Shown here one piece after another: positions 51,269 through 60,037 of a DNA stretch of 64,000 nucleotides. The notes under the pieces are model-generated. The model saw nothing but the letters and a program-made list of their open reading frames with translations. It was not told the origin of the DNA and searched no databases. The DNA comes from Firmicutes bacterium UBA5766 (lineage in GTDB: Bacteria; Bacillota; Desulfotomaculia; Desulfotomaculales; Nap2-2B). Both the position numbers and the translations under genes were made by a program. Location of the stretch: positions 48,119 to 112,118 of the forward strand of contig DIEU01000049.1 of NCBI GenBank assembly GCA_002418775.1, in the 5' to 3' direction. How positions within the stretch are numbered: the first letter of the stretch is position 1; every line of letters begins with the position of its first letter.

Positions 51269-52229
51269 CAGGCAATTTTCCACCTGCCATGTCCGGAGAA
51301 AGTTCCAATAATCTGGAAAGATAAATTTCCACGTCTTTTTTGGCTTTTTGGCCCTCAACGAATTTGAGATGTGTGCGTTTAATGCTTTGAACAAAAACCG
51401 GCGCCGGTATTTGCAAACTGGTCTCAACCAGGGAAGCTGAACCGGCCGGATTATTTACAGTCTCATCAAGCGCCCCGGAATAAGCTTGCTGGAACGAGGT
51501 TACCAGAGAAGGGAAGGATTTTGCAAAACTGTTTCTGACGAACATTCCGGCCTGGGGCAGTCCGGCATTTCCCCCTTCAATAGTTTTCCAGTCCTCGTAA
51601 AAATCTTCTACTATCCTTGCTTTGTTGTTATTAAGCAGCGCCTGGGTTACCATCGGTTCCGGAAGAACGGCGTTCTTCGCCAGCCCGCTAATTATCATTC
51701 GGGCAATTTCCGGTGATTGAAGGTAAGTTATCTTAAGATCATTTTCTGAAAGCCCGTTTTTATGGAGAAAATAACGCGTCAGTACATCCGGTGTAGATCC
51801 TCTGGCGCCTATATAGAGTTCTTTACCTTTAAGGTCATTCCATTTGTTTATCCCGTTCTCTGTTGAGATAAGGTATAAAATGCCCCAGGTATTCACATTG
51901 GCCAGGGATATGTCAACTTCTTTATTGTATAGTTTAGCTGCCAGGTTAGTGGAAAGGATTGAGAAATCGGCCTCATTTTTAATTACCCGTGTGGTAGCCT
52001 CTTCATCTGTCTTATAGATAATTAAGTTAATTTTTACGCCTGAAGGCAGCCCTTCACCAGCCATTTTAAGAAGGGGAGCTGTTGCAGGGGCTAGCGGAGC
52101 CTGGACGGTAATTTGATCCGGCGTTTTTAAGGATTCTTTCTGCTGTTTTTCACCTGTCGGTGTCTTGGCGCATCCGGTAATAAGCAGCGCGATAATCAAG
52201 CCGATGATTAGTAAAGCCTTTTTAATCAA
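51243..52229 (-). CDS. ABC transporter substrate-binding lipoprotein (NitT/TauT/THI5-like)
   Basis: A 328-residue exported lipoprotein. The signal peptide ends in the lipobox LITGC with Cys20. The mature part has the NMT1/THI5-like fold motif: VQAPLAPATAPLLKMAGEGL, then LKGKELYIGARGSTPDVLTR. Related systems carry sulfonates, nitrate, riboflavin or thiamine precursors; the ligand cannot be told here. It is the first gene of a three-gene transport operon placed beside the hydrogenase maturation genes. Confidence 0.85.
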   Translation of the reverse strand: MIKKALLIIGLIIALLITGCAKTPTGEKQQKESLKTPDQITVQAPLAPATAPLLKMAGEGLPSGVKINLIIYKTDEEATTRVIKNEADFSILSTNLAAKLYNKEVDISLANVNTWGILYLISTENGINKWNDLKGKELYIGARGSTPDVLTRYFLHKNGLSENDLKITYLQSPEIARMIISGLAKNAVLPEPMVTQALLNNNKARIVEDFYEDWKTIEGGNAGLPQAGMFVRNSFAKSFPSLVTSFQQAYSGALDETVNNPAGSASLVETSLQIPAPVFVQSIKRTHLKFVEGQKAKKDVEIYLSRLLELSPDMAGGKLPDEKFFLKN

Positions 52230-52309
52230 TTCTTTTACCTTTCTTTTGTTCTATCTTTTGTTCTATTAAGAATAGGAGTTTCAATATTTTCCCTTTTACG
52301 CTACGTTCG

Positions 52310-52337
52310 ATTATACATGAATAATTGTAAACATCAA
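52310..52337 (-). promoter_or_regulatory. Sigma-A promoter of the ABC transporter operon
   Basis: On the minus strand, TTGATG (52337-52332), a 16-base spacer and TATAAT (52315-52310), about 80 bases before the binding-protein ATG. Confidence 0.65.
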
Positions 52338-52380
52338 GCTTTTAAGGCTATAAACGGTCATTAAAAGATTCCTGAAATTG

Positions 52381-53445
52381 CTAATCCGGGGAAGCATGAA
52401 TTGCTCCATGTCCATATCCGCCGGCTAAACTTCTTCCCATCTGTTCCAGTTCCTCTTTCCACCAGGAATATGAGCTGCTTGCCTGTGTCCTTGTTCTCCC
52501 GGGATAAATGTCATAGTGGAACCGGTAGGGTAGGGGAGTTAAATCAGGCATCACTACATTTGCGCCGGCTATAAGGGCAAGCCGCCGCCCGAAAGGATGA
52601 ACCGCGGCGGTTGCGGTCGTAGCCGGTAAATGCGTCAGCGGCAGCAAAAGGCGTGTTATTGCCAGAACTTTCAAGTTTAAATATAGATCACCCGGCGGGG
52701 AATTTTTCAGGGGTGTCTGTTGATGTGGAATAAAAGGACCGATACCGGCCATCTCAACCTCCAGTTTCTTCAGCAGTAGGATATCCTCTGCGATAGAATC
52801 CAAACTTTGCCCGGGCAAACCGGTAATATTACCGCTTCCTGCCTGGTAGCCAAGTTCTTTCAGTATACTTAACTGTTTGAGCCTGCCGGTCAGGTTTGTT
52901 CCGGGCCGCAGCCGTCTGAAAAGGAGTGGTTCACTTGTCTCGAATTTTAAAAGATAACGATCAGCCCCGGCAAGGCGCATTTCTTGGTAAGCATCTTTTG
53001 TTAAATCACCCAGTGAAAGCGTTACCGCGGCATCTGAAGATGACTTGATCCGGCGGACTAAATCAGCGATTATCTCCGTCTTATAGTAAGGATCTTCTCC
53101 AGCCTGAAGTACTATGGTTTTATAGCCTTCCCGGCTTGCCTTTACGGCGGTGGAGAATATTTCATCCGCCGTCATTCTGTAGCGGACAAGTTTCCGGTTA
53201 TCCCGTCTCAAACCACAGTAAAGACAGTTCTTAATACAATAATTTGAGAACTCAATAATCGCGCGCAGGTGAACCCCTTTGCCCAGATAATTTTCACGAA
53301 CTTGGTCGGCTTTTTGAAACAATGCTTGTGACTGTTCCCCCTCAGCCCGAAGCAAGGCCGCAATGTCCTCTCCGGAGAGGGAATGAGCTTTTTCAGCCCT
53401 GTCAAGAATCGCGGAAAACCGGTCTTCCAGAGTTATCACCTCCAA
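52381..53445 (-). CDS. hydE: [FeFe]-hydrogenase maturase, radical SAM protein HydE
   Basis: A 354-residue radical SAM enzyme. The cluster motif Cys70-x3-Cys74-x2-Cys77 lies in EFSNYCIKNCLYCGLRRDN. GEDPYYKTEI, SLGDLTKDAYQEMRLAGADR and GNITGLPGQSLDSIAEDILL are HydE-typical. HydE helps build the dithiomethylamine bridge of the H-cluster. The second, C-terminal cluster motif of Thermotoga HydE is absent. The first codon is uncertain: TTG at 53445 gives a 44-base overlap with hydF. Confidence 0.93.
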   Translation of the reverse strand: MEVITLEDRFSAILDRAEKAHSLSGEDIAALLRAEGEQSQALFQKADQVRENYLGKGVHLRAIIEFSNYCIKNCLYCGLRRDNRKLVRYRMTADEIFSTAVKASREGYKTIVLQAGEDPYYKTEIIADLVRRIKSSSDAAVTLSLGDLTKDAYQEMRLAGADRYLLKFETSEPLLFRRLRPGTNLTGRLKQLSILKELGYQAGSGNITGLPGQSLDSIAEDILLLKKLEVEMAGIGPFIPHQQTPLKNSPPGDLYLNLKVLAITRLLLPLTHLPATTATAAVHPFGRRLALIAGANVVMPDLTPLPYRFHYDIYPGRTRTQASSSYSWWKEELEQMGRSLAGGYGHGAIHASPD

Positions 53446-54724
53446 TCGTCTCTTTAGACCTCAGAGGAATTTCATCTTCATCATATAGGTCCTGCTGACG
53501 TTCAAGAAGAGCAAGCACTTCCGGAAAAGGAGATAACGCACGGTGGAGAATTCCCTGTATGTAAGCCATTAGAACACCATAGTTAACCATAGGTACACCT
53601 GCTTCACGGGCTTGCAGAATACGGAAAAGCATTTCCCGCCGGTTCAGCATACAGGCGCCGCAATGAACAACAAGCTTATATTCTTTCAGGTTCTCAGGCA
53701 ATGAGCCGCCTCCCGATATTATATCAAAGTTAAGATCCGCTCCGACCGATTGCCGCAGCCATCTTGGTATTTTTACCCTGCCGATATCGTCAGCTGCAGG
53801 ATGATGCGTACAGGCTTCAGCAATTAATATTTTATCCCCCGGCGCAAGCGCAGGGATTACTTTCAGGCCGGCTACCAGTGTATGTAGATCACCTTTGTAG
53901 CGGGCAAATAAAATAGAAAAAGATGTAAATAACACGTTGCCGGGCGTGTCGGCTGCCGCTTTGAGGTAGGCTGACGCATCCGTCACGACCAGTTTCGGAC
54001 GGGCGGACATTCTCTGTATAACGTGGCGAAGCTCCCTTTCCTTGACCATAATGGCAATGCAGTCATGTTCCAGAATATCCCTAATCAACTGTTGCTGCGG
54101 GAGAATGAGTCTTCCCTTTGGAGCGGCTTTATCAATAGGAATCACCAGGATTACAGTGTCTCCCGGCGAGAGCAGATCACCCGCAATTGTGGGGGGCGTC
54201 CAGTCACCCGGCACGTGGTTGACGATCATCCGGAGAAGTTCCTCAATCCCTGCGCGTGTGCGGGCGCTTACCTTAACCGACGGTATGGACAGGGAATCCG
54301 CCCATTTTAAAGGAGACATATCAGGGTAGAGATCTATTTTATTAATTACGCCGATTATGGGGATATTGCGTTTTTTTGCTATGGCTAAAATTTCCGCTTC
54401 GCATTCCCCGAAGCCTGTTTCGGGATTAAGAACGAGCAGGATAAGATCTGTTTTTTGAAGAACTTCAAGACTCTTTGCCGCCCTTTTGGCGCCCAGGCTG
54501 CCTGTGTCGTCGATTCCCGCCGTATCGGTGAGTAAAACCGGTCCAATGGGGAGGATCTCCATGGCTTTTTCAACAGGGTCGGTAGTTGTGCCGGGCAGGT
54601 CGGCTACAATGGCTATTTCCTGGTTGGTGAGCGCATTAATCAGACTTGATTTGCCGGCGTTGCGCCGCCCCAGAAAAGAGATCCGGGCCCGTTGGCCGCG
54701 CGGCGTCGCGTTGAGATTATTCAT
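53402..54724 (-). CDS. hydF: [FeFe]-hydrogenase maturation GTPase HydF
   Basis: A 440-residue scaffold protein. GTPase motifs are GRRNAGKSS (residues 19-27), DLPGTTTDPVEK, DTAGIDD and NKID. The C-terminal cluster-binding set is present: EACTHHPAADD and VVHCGACMLNRREM (C-x-H ... H-C-x2-C). HydF assembles the [2Fe] subcluster and gives it to the apo-hydrogenase. I choose ATG 54724 because GAGGTGG then has a normal spacing; ATG 54730 is also possible. Confidence 0.94.
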   Translation of the reverse strand: MNNLNATPRGQRARISFLGRRNAGKSSLINALTNQEIAIVADLPGTTTDPVEKAMEILPIGPVLLTDTAGIDDTGSLGAKRAAKSLEVLQKTDLILLVLNPETGFGECEAEILAIAKKRNIPIIGVINKIDLYPDMSPLKWADSLSIPSVKVSARTRAGIEELLRMIVNHVPGDWTPPTIAGDLLSPGDTVILVIPIDKAAPKGRLILPQQQLIRDILEHDCIAIMVKERELRHVIQRMSARPKLVVTDASAYLKAAADTPGNVLFTSFSILFARYKGDLHTLVAGLKVIPALAPGDKILIAEACTHHPAADDIGRVKIPRWLRQSVGADLNFDIISGGGSLPENLKEYKLVVHCGACMLNRREMLFRILQAREAGVPMVNYGVLMAYIQGILHRALSPFPEVLALLERQQDLYDEDEIPLRSKETIGGDNSGRPVFRDS

Positions 54725-54750
54725 TTTCATCCCACCTCGTATGATAATGT

Positions 54751-56229
54751 TTAAAATTTAAGATCTCTTTGACCTTCCTCCATTTGCGCCAGCATAGTTT
54801 CCAACCTCCGTACTCTTTTCGGCATTTTCCCACGGAACCAGTCGATATGGCTTTGGATGATCTTTTCACCGGCCAGGCGGGTTTCCGGTGAAGCATAATC
54901 CAGCAAGTATTCTTTAAAAGTCAGTACAGCGTTTGGCAGGCAGAAATTTTTAATAAGCCCTTTTTTAGCATAGCTCATGAAGTTGCAGCCTGTTCTTTCC
55001 GCCCTGTAGCAGGAAGTGCAGAAGGAAGGTATATAACCGTTCTGGCAAAGCTCCGTAATATAGCTGTCCAGCTGGCGCGTGTCACCGAGTTGGAACTGCT
55101 GCCGGTTCATAATGTGCTCCCGCTCCATCTCCGCATAACCTCCGACTGCGATGCGGGAGCCGGCGTCTGTTTGAGAAACGCCGAGCTTGATTGCCTCCCG
55201 CCGCAGCTCCGGAGTTTCACGGCAGGTCAGAATAAGCCCGGTGTATGGCACGGCGCACCTTAAGACGGCGATTACCTTCTTGAAGTCATTGTCGTTGACC
55301 AGGTAACGTGAGGAAACGGACAGCGGGGTGTTTATTGCCGGTTCCAGCCTGGGAAAGGAGATTGTATGCGGTCCTACCCCGAATTCTTTCTCCAGGTTCC
55401 TGGCATGGCTGATCAGGCCGAGCACTTCGAAACGCCAATCATAAAGGCCAAAGAGGGCTCCGATGGCGATATCGTCTATGCCGGCCTCCTGAGCGCGATG
55501 CAGGGCAAACACCCGCCAGCGGTAGGAACCTTTCGGAGTATTGATCGGGTGCATTTTCCTATAAGTCTCGTGGTGATATGTTTCCTGGAAAACCTGGTAT
55601 GTCCCTATCCCGGTTTCTTTAACCCGGCGGTATTCCTTGACACTGAGCGGAGGAGCATTGACATTGACCCGCCTTATTTCATTACGGCCGTTTTTAGTTT
55701 GATAAATCTTTTCTATCGAGCGGCACATATAATCAACATCGCTGTCAGGATGTTCACCACAGACCATAATCAGCCGCTTTTGTCCTTTGGAAGTCATTAT
55801 TTTAATTTCTTCCCCGATTTCATCTATGGAAAGGGAGCGCCTTTCCAGTTCATTATTGTTTTCCCGGAAGCCGCAGTAAGCGCAGTTATTTACGCAGGGG
55901 TTGGAGATGTATAGCGGGGCAAAAAGGACAATCCGGTTGCCGTAAATCTCCTGTTTTATCCAATATGCCGTCGAAAATAATTCATCAACGAGCTCTTGGT
56001 CCCGGCAGTTCAACAAAACAGCAGCGTCTTCCAGGGAGAGTCCGTTAAGTTCCTTCGCCTTTGCTAAAACCTCCCTGACTTGTGTGCTTTCCGGTGTAAG
56101 GGCGCCATTGAGCGTGTTCCAAATCAAATCGTCGTTAATAAAATCTTCCGGTCTTTCGACTTCCTCATAATGCCTGATTGTTTTTAGGCGATTTTCACGC
56201 CAGGTTTGCTCATTTTGATTCAACTTCAT
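54751..56229 (-). CDS. hydG: [FeFe]-hydrogenase maturase, tyrosine lyase HydG
   Basis: A 492-residue radical SAM enzyme. The N-terminal cluster is Cys112-x3-Cys116-x2-Cys119 (PCVNNCAYCGFREN). The C-terminal auxiliary cluster motif is C-x2-C-x22-C (FCTSCYRAERTG through NFCLPNA). HydG splits tyrosine to give the CO and CN- ligands of the H-cluster. Its start overlaps aspA by 20 bases. Confidence 0.95.
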   Translation of the reverse strand: MKLNQNEQTWRENRLKTIRHYEEVERPEDFINDDLIWNTLNGALTPESTQVREVLAKAKELNGLSLEDAAVLLNCRDQELVDELFSTAYWIKQEIYGNRIVLFAPLYISNPCVNNCAYCGFRENNNELERRSLSIDEIGEEIKIMTSKGQKRLIMVCGEHPDSDVDYMCRSIEKIYQTKNGRNEIRRVNVNAPPLSVKEYRRVKETGIGTYQVFQETYHHETYRKMHPINTPKGSYRWRVFALHRAQEAGIDDIAIGALFGLYDWRFEVLGLISHARNLEKEFGVGPHTISFPRLEPAINTPLSVSSRYLVNDNDFKKVIAVLRCAVPYTGLILTCRETPELRREAIKLGVSQTDAGSRIAVGGYAEMEREHIMNRQQFQLGDTRQLDSYITELCQNGYIPSFCTSCYRAERTGCNFMSYAKKGLIKNFCLPNAVLTFKEYLLDYASPETRLAGEKIIQSHIDWFRGKMPKRVRRLETMLAQMEEGQRDLKF

Positions 56230-57706
56230 CTGCCTCCTTAATTAATTTTTTGAGCTTGAAAAAACGGGCGCCAGCAACCCCTGGAGTAGTCAGCTCTTCA
56301 GGATGAACAATAGCTTCAACCTCTTCCCTGGAGAAAAGCCCGTCTTCGATCAGCAGTTCCGTAACCGGTTTTTGAAGTTTTATTGCCCGGCGAACAATTT
56401 CACTTGCTTTTTCGTAGCCCAGGTAGGGGGCAAATGCGGTTACGACGGCGTTGCTCCCATCCAAAAGCTCGCGGCAACGCCCGGTGTCAGCTGTAATGCC
56501 CCGGATACATTTAATGTTAAGAAGCTTTGCGGCGTTGATCAGCATGGTCAAAGACTGCAGCAGGTTGTATGAAATTAGAGGAAGAAAAGCATTCAGCTCA
56601 AGCTGTCCGGAAGCGGCGGCAAGGTTTACACACAGGTCAGCGGCAATAACCTGAAAAGCAACCTGGGTGGTCATTTCAGGGATTACGGGGTTGATTTTGC
56701 CCGGCATAATCGATGAGCCGGACTGAACTTCCGGCAGTTTCAACTCGCCGAAGCCTGCTCGCGGCCCCGAGGAGAGCAGGCGCAAATCCCCGCATATTTT
56801 GGCCAGATTGACTGCAACTGCCTTGATGAAGCCGGAGACTTCCACGAAAATATCTGCGTTTTGGGTGGCTTCAAAGGAGTTTTCGGCACGAGCCAGGCCA
56901 AATCCCGTCAAATCACGAAGGATTTCAATTACCCGGAATATGTACCGCCGGTTGGCGTTTAAGCCCGTACCTACAGCAGTGCCTCCCAGATTGACCTGGC
57001 GAAGTCTTTCTTCTGCTTTGTAAAGCCGCCACCAGTCACGGGCGATTGCTTCCGCCCAGGCGCCGAACTCCTGTCCCAACGTGACTGGTACCGCATCCTG
57101 CAGTTCTGTGCGTCCGATCTTCAGTACAGTGTTGAATTCTCTTTCTTTCCCCTGCAGCGCATCCTGCAGGCCTGCCAGTGATGAAGAAAGCTCCCGGACA
57201 AGTTTGATGGCAGCTATGCGCAGCGCTGTCGGGTATACATCATTTGTCGACTGACCGAGGTTAACGTGATCGAGTGGGTCTACGATAGAATAATTGCCCT
57301 TTTCTCCTCCGAGTATTTCAATAGCCCGGTTGGCAATAACTTCGTTGACATTCATATTGGTTGAGGTCCCTGCTCCACCCTGGAAAGCATCGGTCACCAT
57401 CCAATTAACCAACCGCCCGGCGGCAAGCTCATCTGCAGCCTGAACAATTGCCGGACCGCGCCTTTCATCAAGCAGGCCTGTTTCCATATTGGACAGCGCT
57501 GCTGCTTTCTTCACCAGAGCCATTGCAAAAATAAGTTCCGGGTGAACTCCGATCCCGGAAACTGAAAAGTTTTCCTGAGCCCGCAGGGTATGAATCCCGT
57601 AATAAGCTCCAGCTGGAACCGATCTTTCCCCGAGCAGGTCTTTTTCTCTGCGCGTGCCGGTTGAATCAATCTTTTCAAGCATAGGGCCGGTCAACATTAC
57701 TATCAA
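56210..57706 (-). CDS. aspA: Aspartate ammonia-lyase
   Basis: A 498-residue enzyme of the fumarase/aspartase family with the signature GSSIMPGKINPVIPE, the substrate loop GQSTNDVYPTALRIA and TELQDAVPVTLGQEFGAWA. It converts aspartate to fumarate and ammonia. It sits in front of hydG-hydF-hydE, a known association; it may supply ammonia for the bridging amine, which is a hypothesis. A TTG at 57706 is five bases after AAGGAGG, better placed than ATG 57697. Confidence 0.93.
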   Translation of the reverse strand: MIVMLTGPMLEKIDSTGTRREKDLLGERSVPAGAYYGIHTLRAQENFSVSGIGVHPELIFAMALVKKAAALSNMETGLLDERRGPAIVQAADELAAGRLVNWMVTDAFQGGAGTSTNMNVNEVIANRAIEILGGEKGNYSIVDPLDHVNLGQSTNDVYPTALRIAAIKLVRELSSSLAGLQDALQGKEREFNTVLKIGRTELQDAVPVTLGQEFGAWAEAIARDWWRLYKAEERLRQVNLGGTAVGTGLNANRRYIFRVIEILRDLTGFGLARAENSFEATQNADIFVEVSGFIKAVAVNLAKICGDLRLLSSGPRAGFGELKLPEVQSGSSIMPGKINPVIPEMTTQVAFQVIAADLCVNLAAASGQLELNAFLPLISYNLLQSLTMLINAAKLLNIKCIRGITADTGRCRELLDGSNAVVTAFAPYLGYEKASEIVRRAIKLQKPVTELLIEDGLFSREEVEAIVHPEELTTPGVAGARFFKLKKLIKEADEVESK

Positions 57707-57773
57707 AGATACCTCCTTTAATGTCTTATAAAAAAGTAAGTGTTCATTAAGACTGCCTATTGTATAGTTAAAC

Positions 57774-57856
57774 AAAAAAATCCACTTCTGCGAAAAGCGG
57801 ACTTGGTCAGGTATTTACGCAGATCCTTGATTGCAGGAAAACTCCCTTTTCGCAGA
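57774..57856 (-). promoter_or_regulatory. Structured leader/attenuator candidate upstream of aspA
   Basis: In the 185-base gap before aspA, CTGCGAAAAG (57788-57797) and CTTTTCGCAG (57846-57855) are perfect complements, enclosing 48 bases. A second CGCAGA at 57818-57823 competes for the same TCTGCG (57787-57792). Seven T follow on the minus strand (57780-57774). It is either a terminator of the TM1266 gene or a switch controlling aspA-hydGFE. It fits no riboswitch class I know. Confidence 0.5.
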
Positions 57857-57891
57857 CGCTTAAAATGTATTTAGTTGAGTTGAAAATAAAC

Positions 57892-58143
57892 TTATTTAGT
57901 ACAGATGACTGATTTTACCTCGACATCTTTAATGCTGCCCAGTTTGCCCGTTAAAGCGCCGATTTGATCAGTATCGCCTTCAAAGGTAAGGGAAATAACA
58001 GAAATATTTCTTTCCCGGTACGGTATACCCATTCTTCCAATAATAATGTCGGCGTATTCTCCAAGGATACTATTTACTTTGGGAGCGGCAGTTTCCCGGT
58101 CGTTAATCACAATACCAATTACACCGATCCTCTTTTCCTTCAC
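57892..58143 (-). CDS. TM1266-type iron-only hydrogenase system regulator
   Basis: An 83-residue ACT-like protein (KRIGVIGIVINDRETAAPKV, then ADIIIGRMGIPYRERNISVI). Members are named after Thermotoga TM1266 and occur beside hydEFG genes; the proposed role is regulatory and untested. The frame is open from ATG 58161, but the GTG at 58143 lies seven bases after GGGAGG, so the first six codons are probably the ribosome-binding site rather than protein. Confidence 0.88.
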   Translation of the reverse strand: MKEKRIGVIGIVINDRETAAPKVNSILGEYADIIIGRMGIPYRERNISVISLTFEGDTDQIGALTGKLGSIKDVEVKSVICTK

Positions 58144-58169
58144 TTTCCTTCCTCCCATCATAGATTTAT

Positions 58170-58204
58170 AAAAAAATCTACTTCCCCCGGAGGAAAGTAG
58201 ATTT
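58170..58204 (-). terminator. Terminator after hydA
   Basis: On the minus strand, AAATCTACTTTCC (58204-58192) pairs with GGGAAGTAGATTT and runs into TTTTTTATAAA. It separates the hydC-hydB-hydA transcript from the regulator and maturase genes. Confidence 0.8.
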
Positions 58205-58275
58205 AATAATCCATTCTACAGACCCCTTGGCTTCAGGTTTCTTCCTTGTTCGCAGGGTTTTATCCAATTATTCCT

Positions 58276-60000
58276 TTAGTCTTTATAAACTCCCCTGGCT
58301 GTATACCCGGTATGGAGGAGGTGATGCGATTTCTCCCCCAGGGGCGCGCCCAGGAACTCTTCGTAAATCCTTGTTATCGAAGGGTTCTGATGGGATTTGC
58401 GAAGCTCAAGATTCCTGTCTTCCTGGTACAGCGCTTCCGCTCTTAATCTTCTGATTTCATTATTTACCGGAATGGGCTGTCCGCCGCCACTGACACAGCC
58501 GCCCGGGCAGGCCATAATTTCGATAAAGTGGTACTGGGCGCCCGACTTGATGCTTTCCAGCAGCTTTCTCGCATTGCCCAGGCCATGCGCTACGGCGACT
58601 TTGATATCTCCGATTCCTTCTACCGGTATAGTGGCTTCTTTTATTCCCTCAAGGCCCCTAACAACCGCAAACTCGACATTATCCAGGATCTTCCCGGTTG
58701 CTACTTCATAGGCGGTTCTCAGGGCGGCTTCCATTACGCCGCCTGTGGCGCCAAAAATGGCGCCGGCGCCAGTGTATTCTCCCAGCGGGTCATCATAGGA
58801 ACCGTCTTCCAGGTTGGCGAAATCTATGCCGGCCTGTTTGATCATCTTGGCCAGTTCCCTGGTTGTGATAACATAGTCTACATCTTTGAAACCACTGTCG
58901 GTCATTTCAGGCCTGTTGCATTCAAATTTCTTGGCTGTGCAGGGCATTACGGATACAACTACTATATCCTTCGGGTTTATGCCTGCTTTTTGCGCATAGT
59001 ATGTTTTAACGAGCGTGCCAAGCATCTGGTGCGGCGACTTGCAGGTAGAAAGGTGAGGCAGCATCTCCGGATAAAAATGTTCAATAAATTTAATCCAGCC
59101 AGGGCTGCAGCTGGTCATTAACGGGAGCGTCCCTCCTTCTTTAATCCTTTTTAAAAGCTCATTTCCTTCTTCTATAATGGTTAAATCTGCCCCGAAGTTT
59201 GTGTCAAAAATAAGGTCAAAGCCCAGTTTTCTCGCTGCCGCCAGCATTTTCCCGGTAACCAGGGTACCCGGGGCAAAGCCGAATTCTTCTCCCAGGGCTG
59301 CCCTTACCGCCGGCGCGTCCTGAATGGCCACAATCTTTGTCGGATCAGCCAGAGCTTCCCACACATCATCAATGTTTTCTTTTTCAGTGATTGCTCCCAC
59401 AGGGCAAACTAAGGAACATTGTCCGCACATAACGCAGGCGACGTCATTTAAGCTGGCGTCAAAGGCAGGTCCAACTCTTGTTTCGAATCCCCGGCCCTGT
59501 GTAAAGATGGCGCTCACGCTTTGAATGTCTTTGCAGACCGTCACGCACCTGCGGCAAAGGATGCATTTGTTCTGGTCCCTTCTTATTGAAGGCGAGAGGT
59601 CGTCTATACGGCCCCCGCTCTGTTCGCCGCTGAATCTTACTTCCCTGATTCCCAGTTCTTCGGCCAAACTCTGCAGTTCGCAATTAAGGTTGCGGGGGCA
59701 GGTCAAACAATCCATGGGATGGTTGGAAATAAGCATTTCCACTGCAAATTTTCTGGCTTTTCGTACCCTGTCATTGTTCGTATGCACGACAAGCCCTTCG
59801 CTTGCCGGGAACACGCAGGACGCCTGCAAGTTGCGGTTACCTTCAATTTCCACCAGACACACCCTGCAGGCTCCGATAGCCTGGACTTCCGCTAAGTAAC
59901 AAAGCGTAGGGATATGGATGCCGGCCTTTTGAGCGGCTTCCAGTATTGTCGCGCCATCCTCGACCTGCACTTTTTGGCCATTTATGGTTAAGTTAATCAT
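58276..60000 (-). CDS. hydA: NADH-linked [FeFe]-hydrogenase catalytic subunit HydA
   Basis: A 574-residue subunit. In order: a [2Fe-2S] ferredoxin domain (Cys34, 45, 48, 62), a His-Cys3 cluster (HPMDCLTCPRNLNC, 94-107), two [4Fe-4S] motifs (CILCRRCVTVC at 146-156, CVMCGQCSLVC at 189-199) and the H-cluster domain. The latter has L1 TSCSPGW (296-302), L2 MPCTAKKFE (352-360) and L3 with MACPGGCVSGGGQP (496-509). L1 has Ser where many enzymes have a second Cys. It reduces protons or oxidises H2, probably in an electron-confurcating complex with HydB and HydC. Confidence 0.95.
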   Translation of the reverse strand: MINLTINGQKVQVEDGATILEAAQKAGIHIPTLCYLAEVQAIGACRVCLVEIEGNRNLQASCVFPASEGLVVHTNNDRVRKARKFAVEMLISNHPMDCLTCPRNLNCELQSLAEELGIREVRFSGEQSGGRIDDLSPSIRRDQNKCILCRRCVTVCKDIQSVSAIFTQGRGFETRVGPAFDASLNDVACVMCGQCSLVCPVGAITEKENIDDVWEALADPTKIVAIQDAPAVRAALGEEFGFAPGTLVTGKMLAAARKLGFDLIFDTNFGADLTIIEEGNELLKRIKEGGTLPLMTSCSPGWIKFIEHFYPEMLPHLSTCKSPHQMLGTLVKTYYAQKAGINPKDIVVVSVMPCTAKKFECNRPEMTDSGFKDVDYVITTRELAKMIKQAGIDFANLEDGSYDDPLGEYTGAGAIFGATGGVMEAALRTAYEVATGKILDNVEFAVVRGLEGIKEATIPVEGIGDIKVAVAHGLGNARKLLESIKSGAQYHFIEIMACPGGCVSGGGQPIPVNNEIRRLRAEALYQEDRNLELRKSHQNPSITRIYEEFLGAPLGEKSHHLLHTGYTARGVYKD

Positions 60001-60037
60001 CCCGGGTGTTCACGCTCCTTGTTTCGTATTTGGAAAT

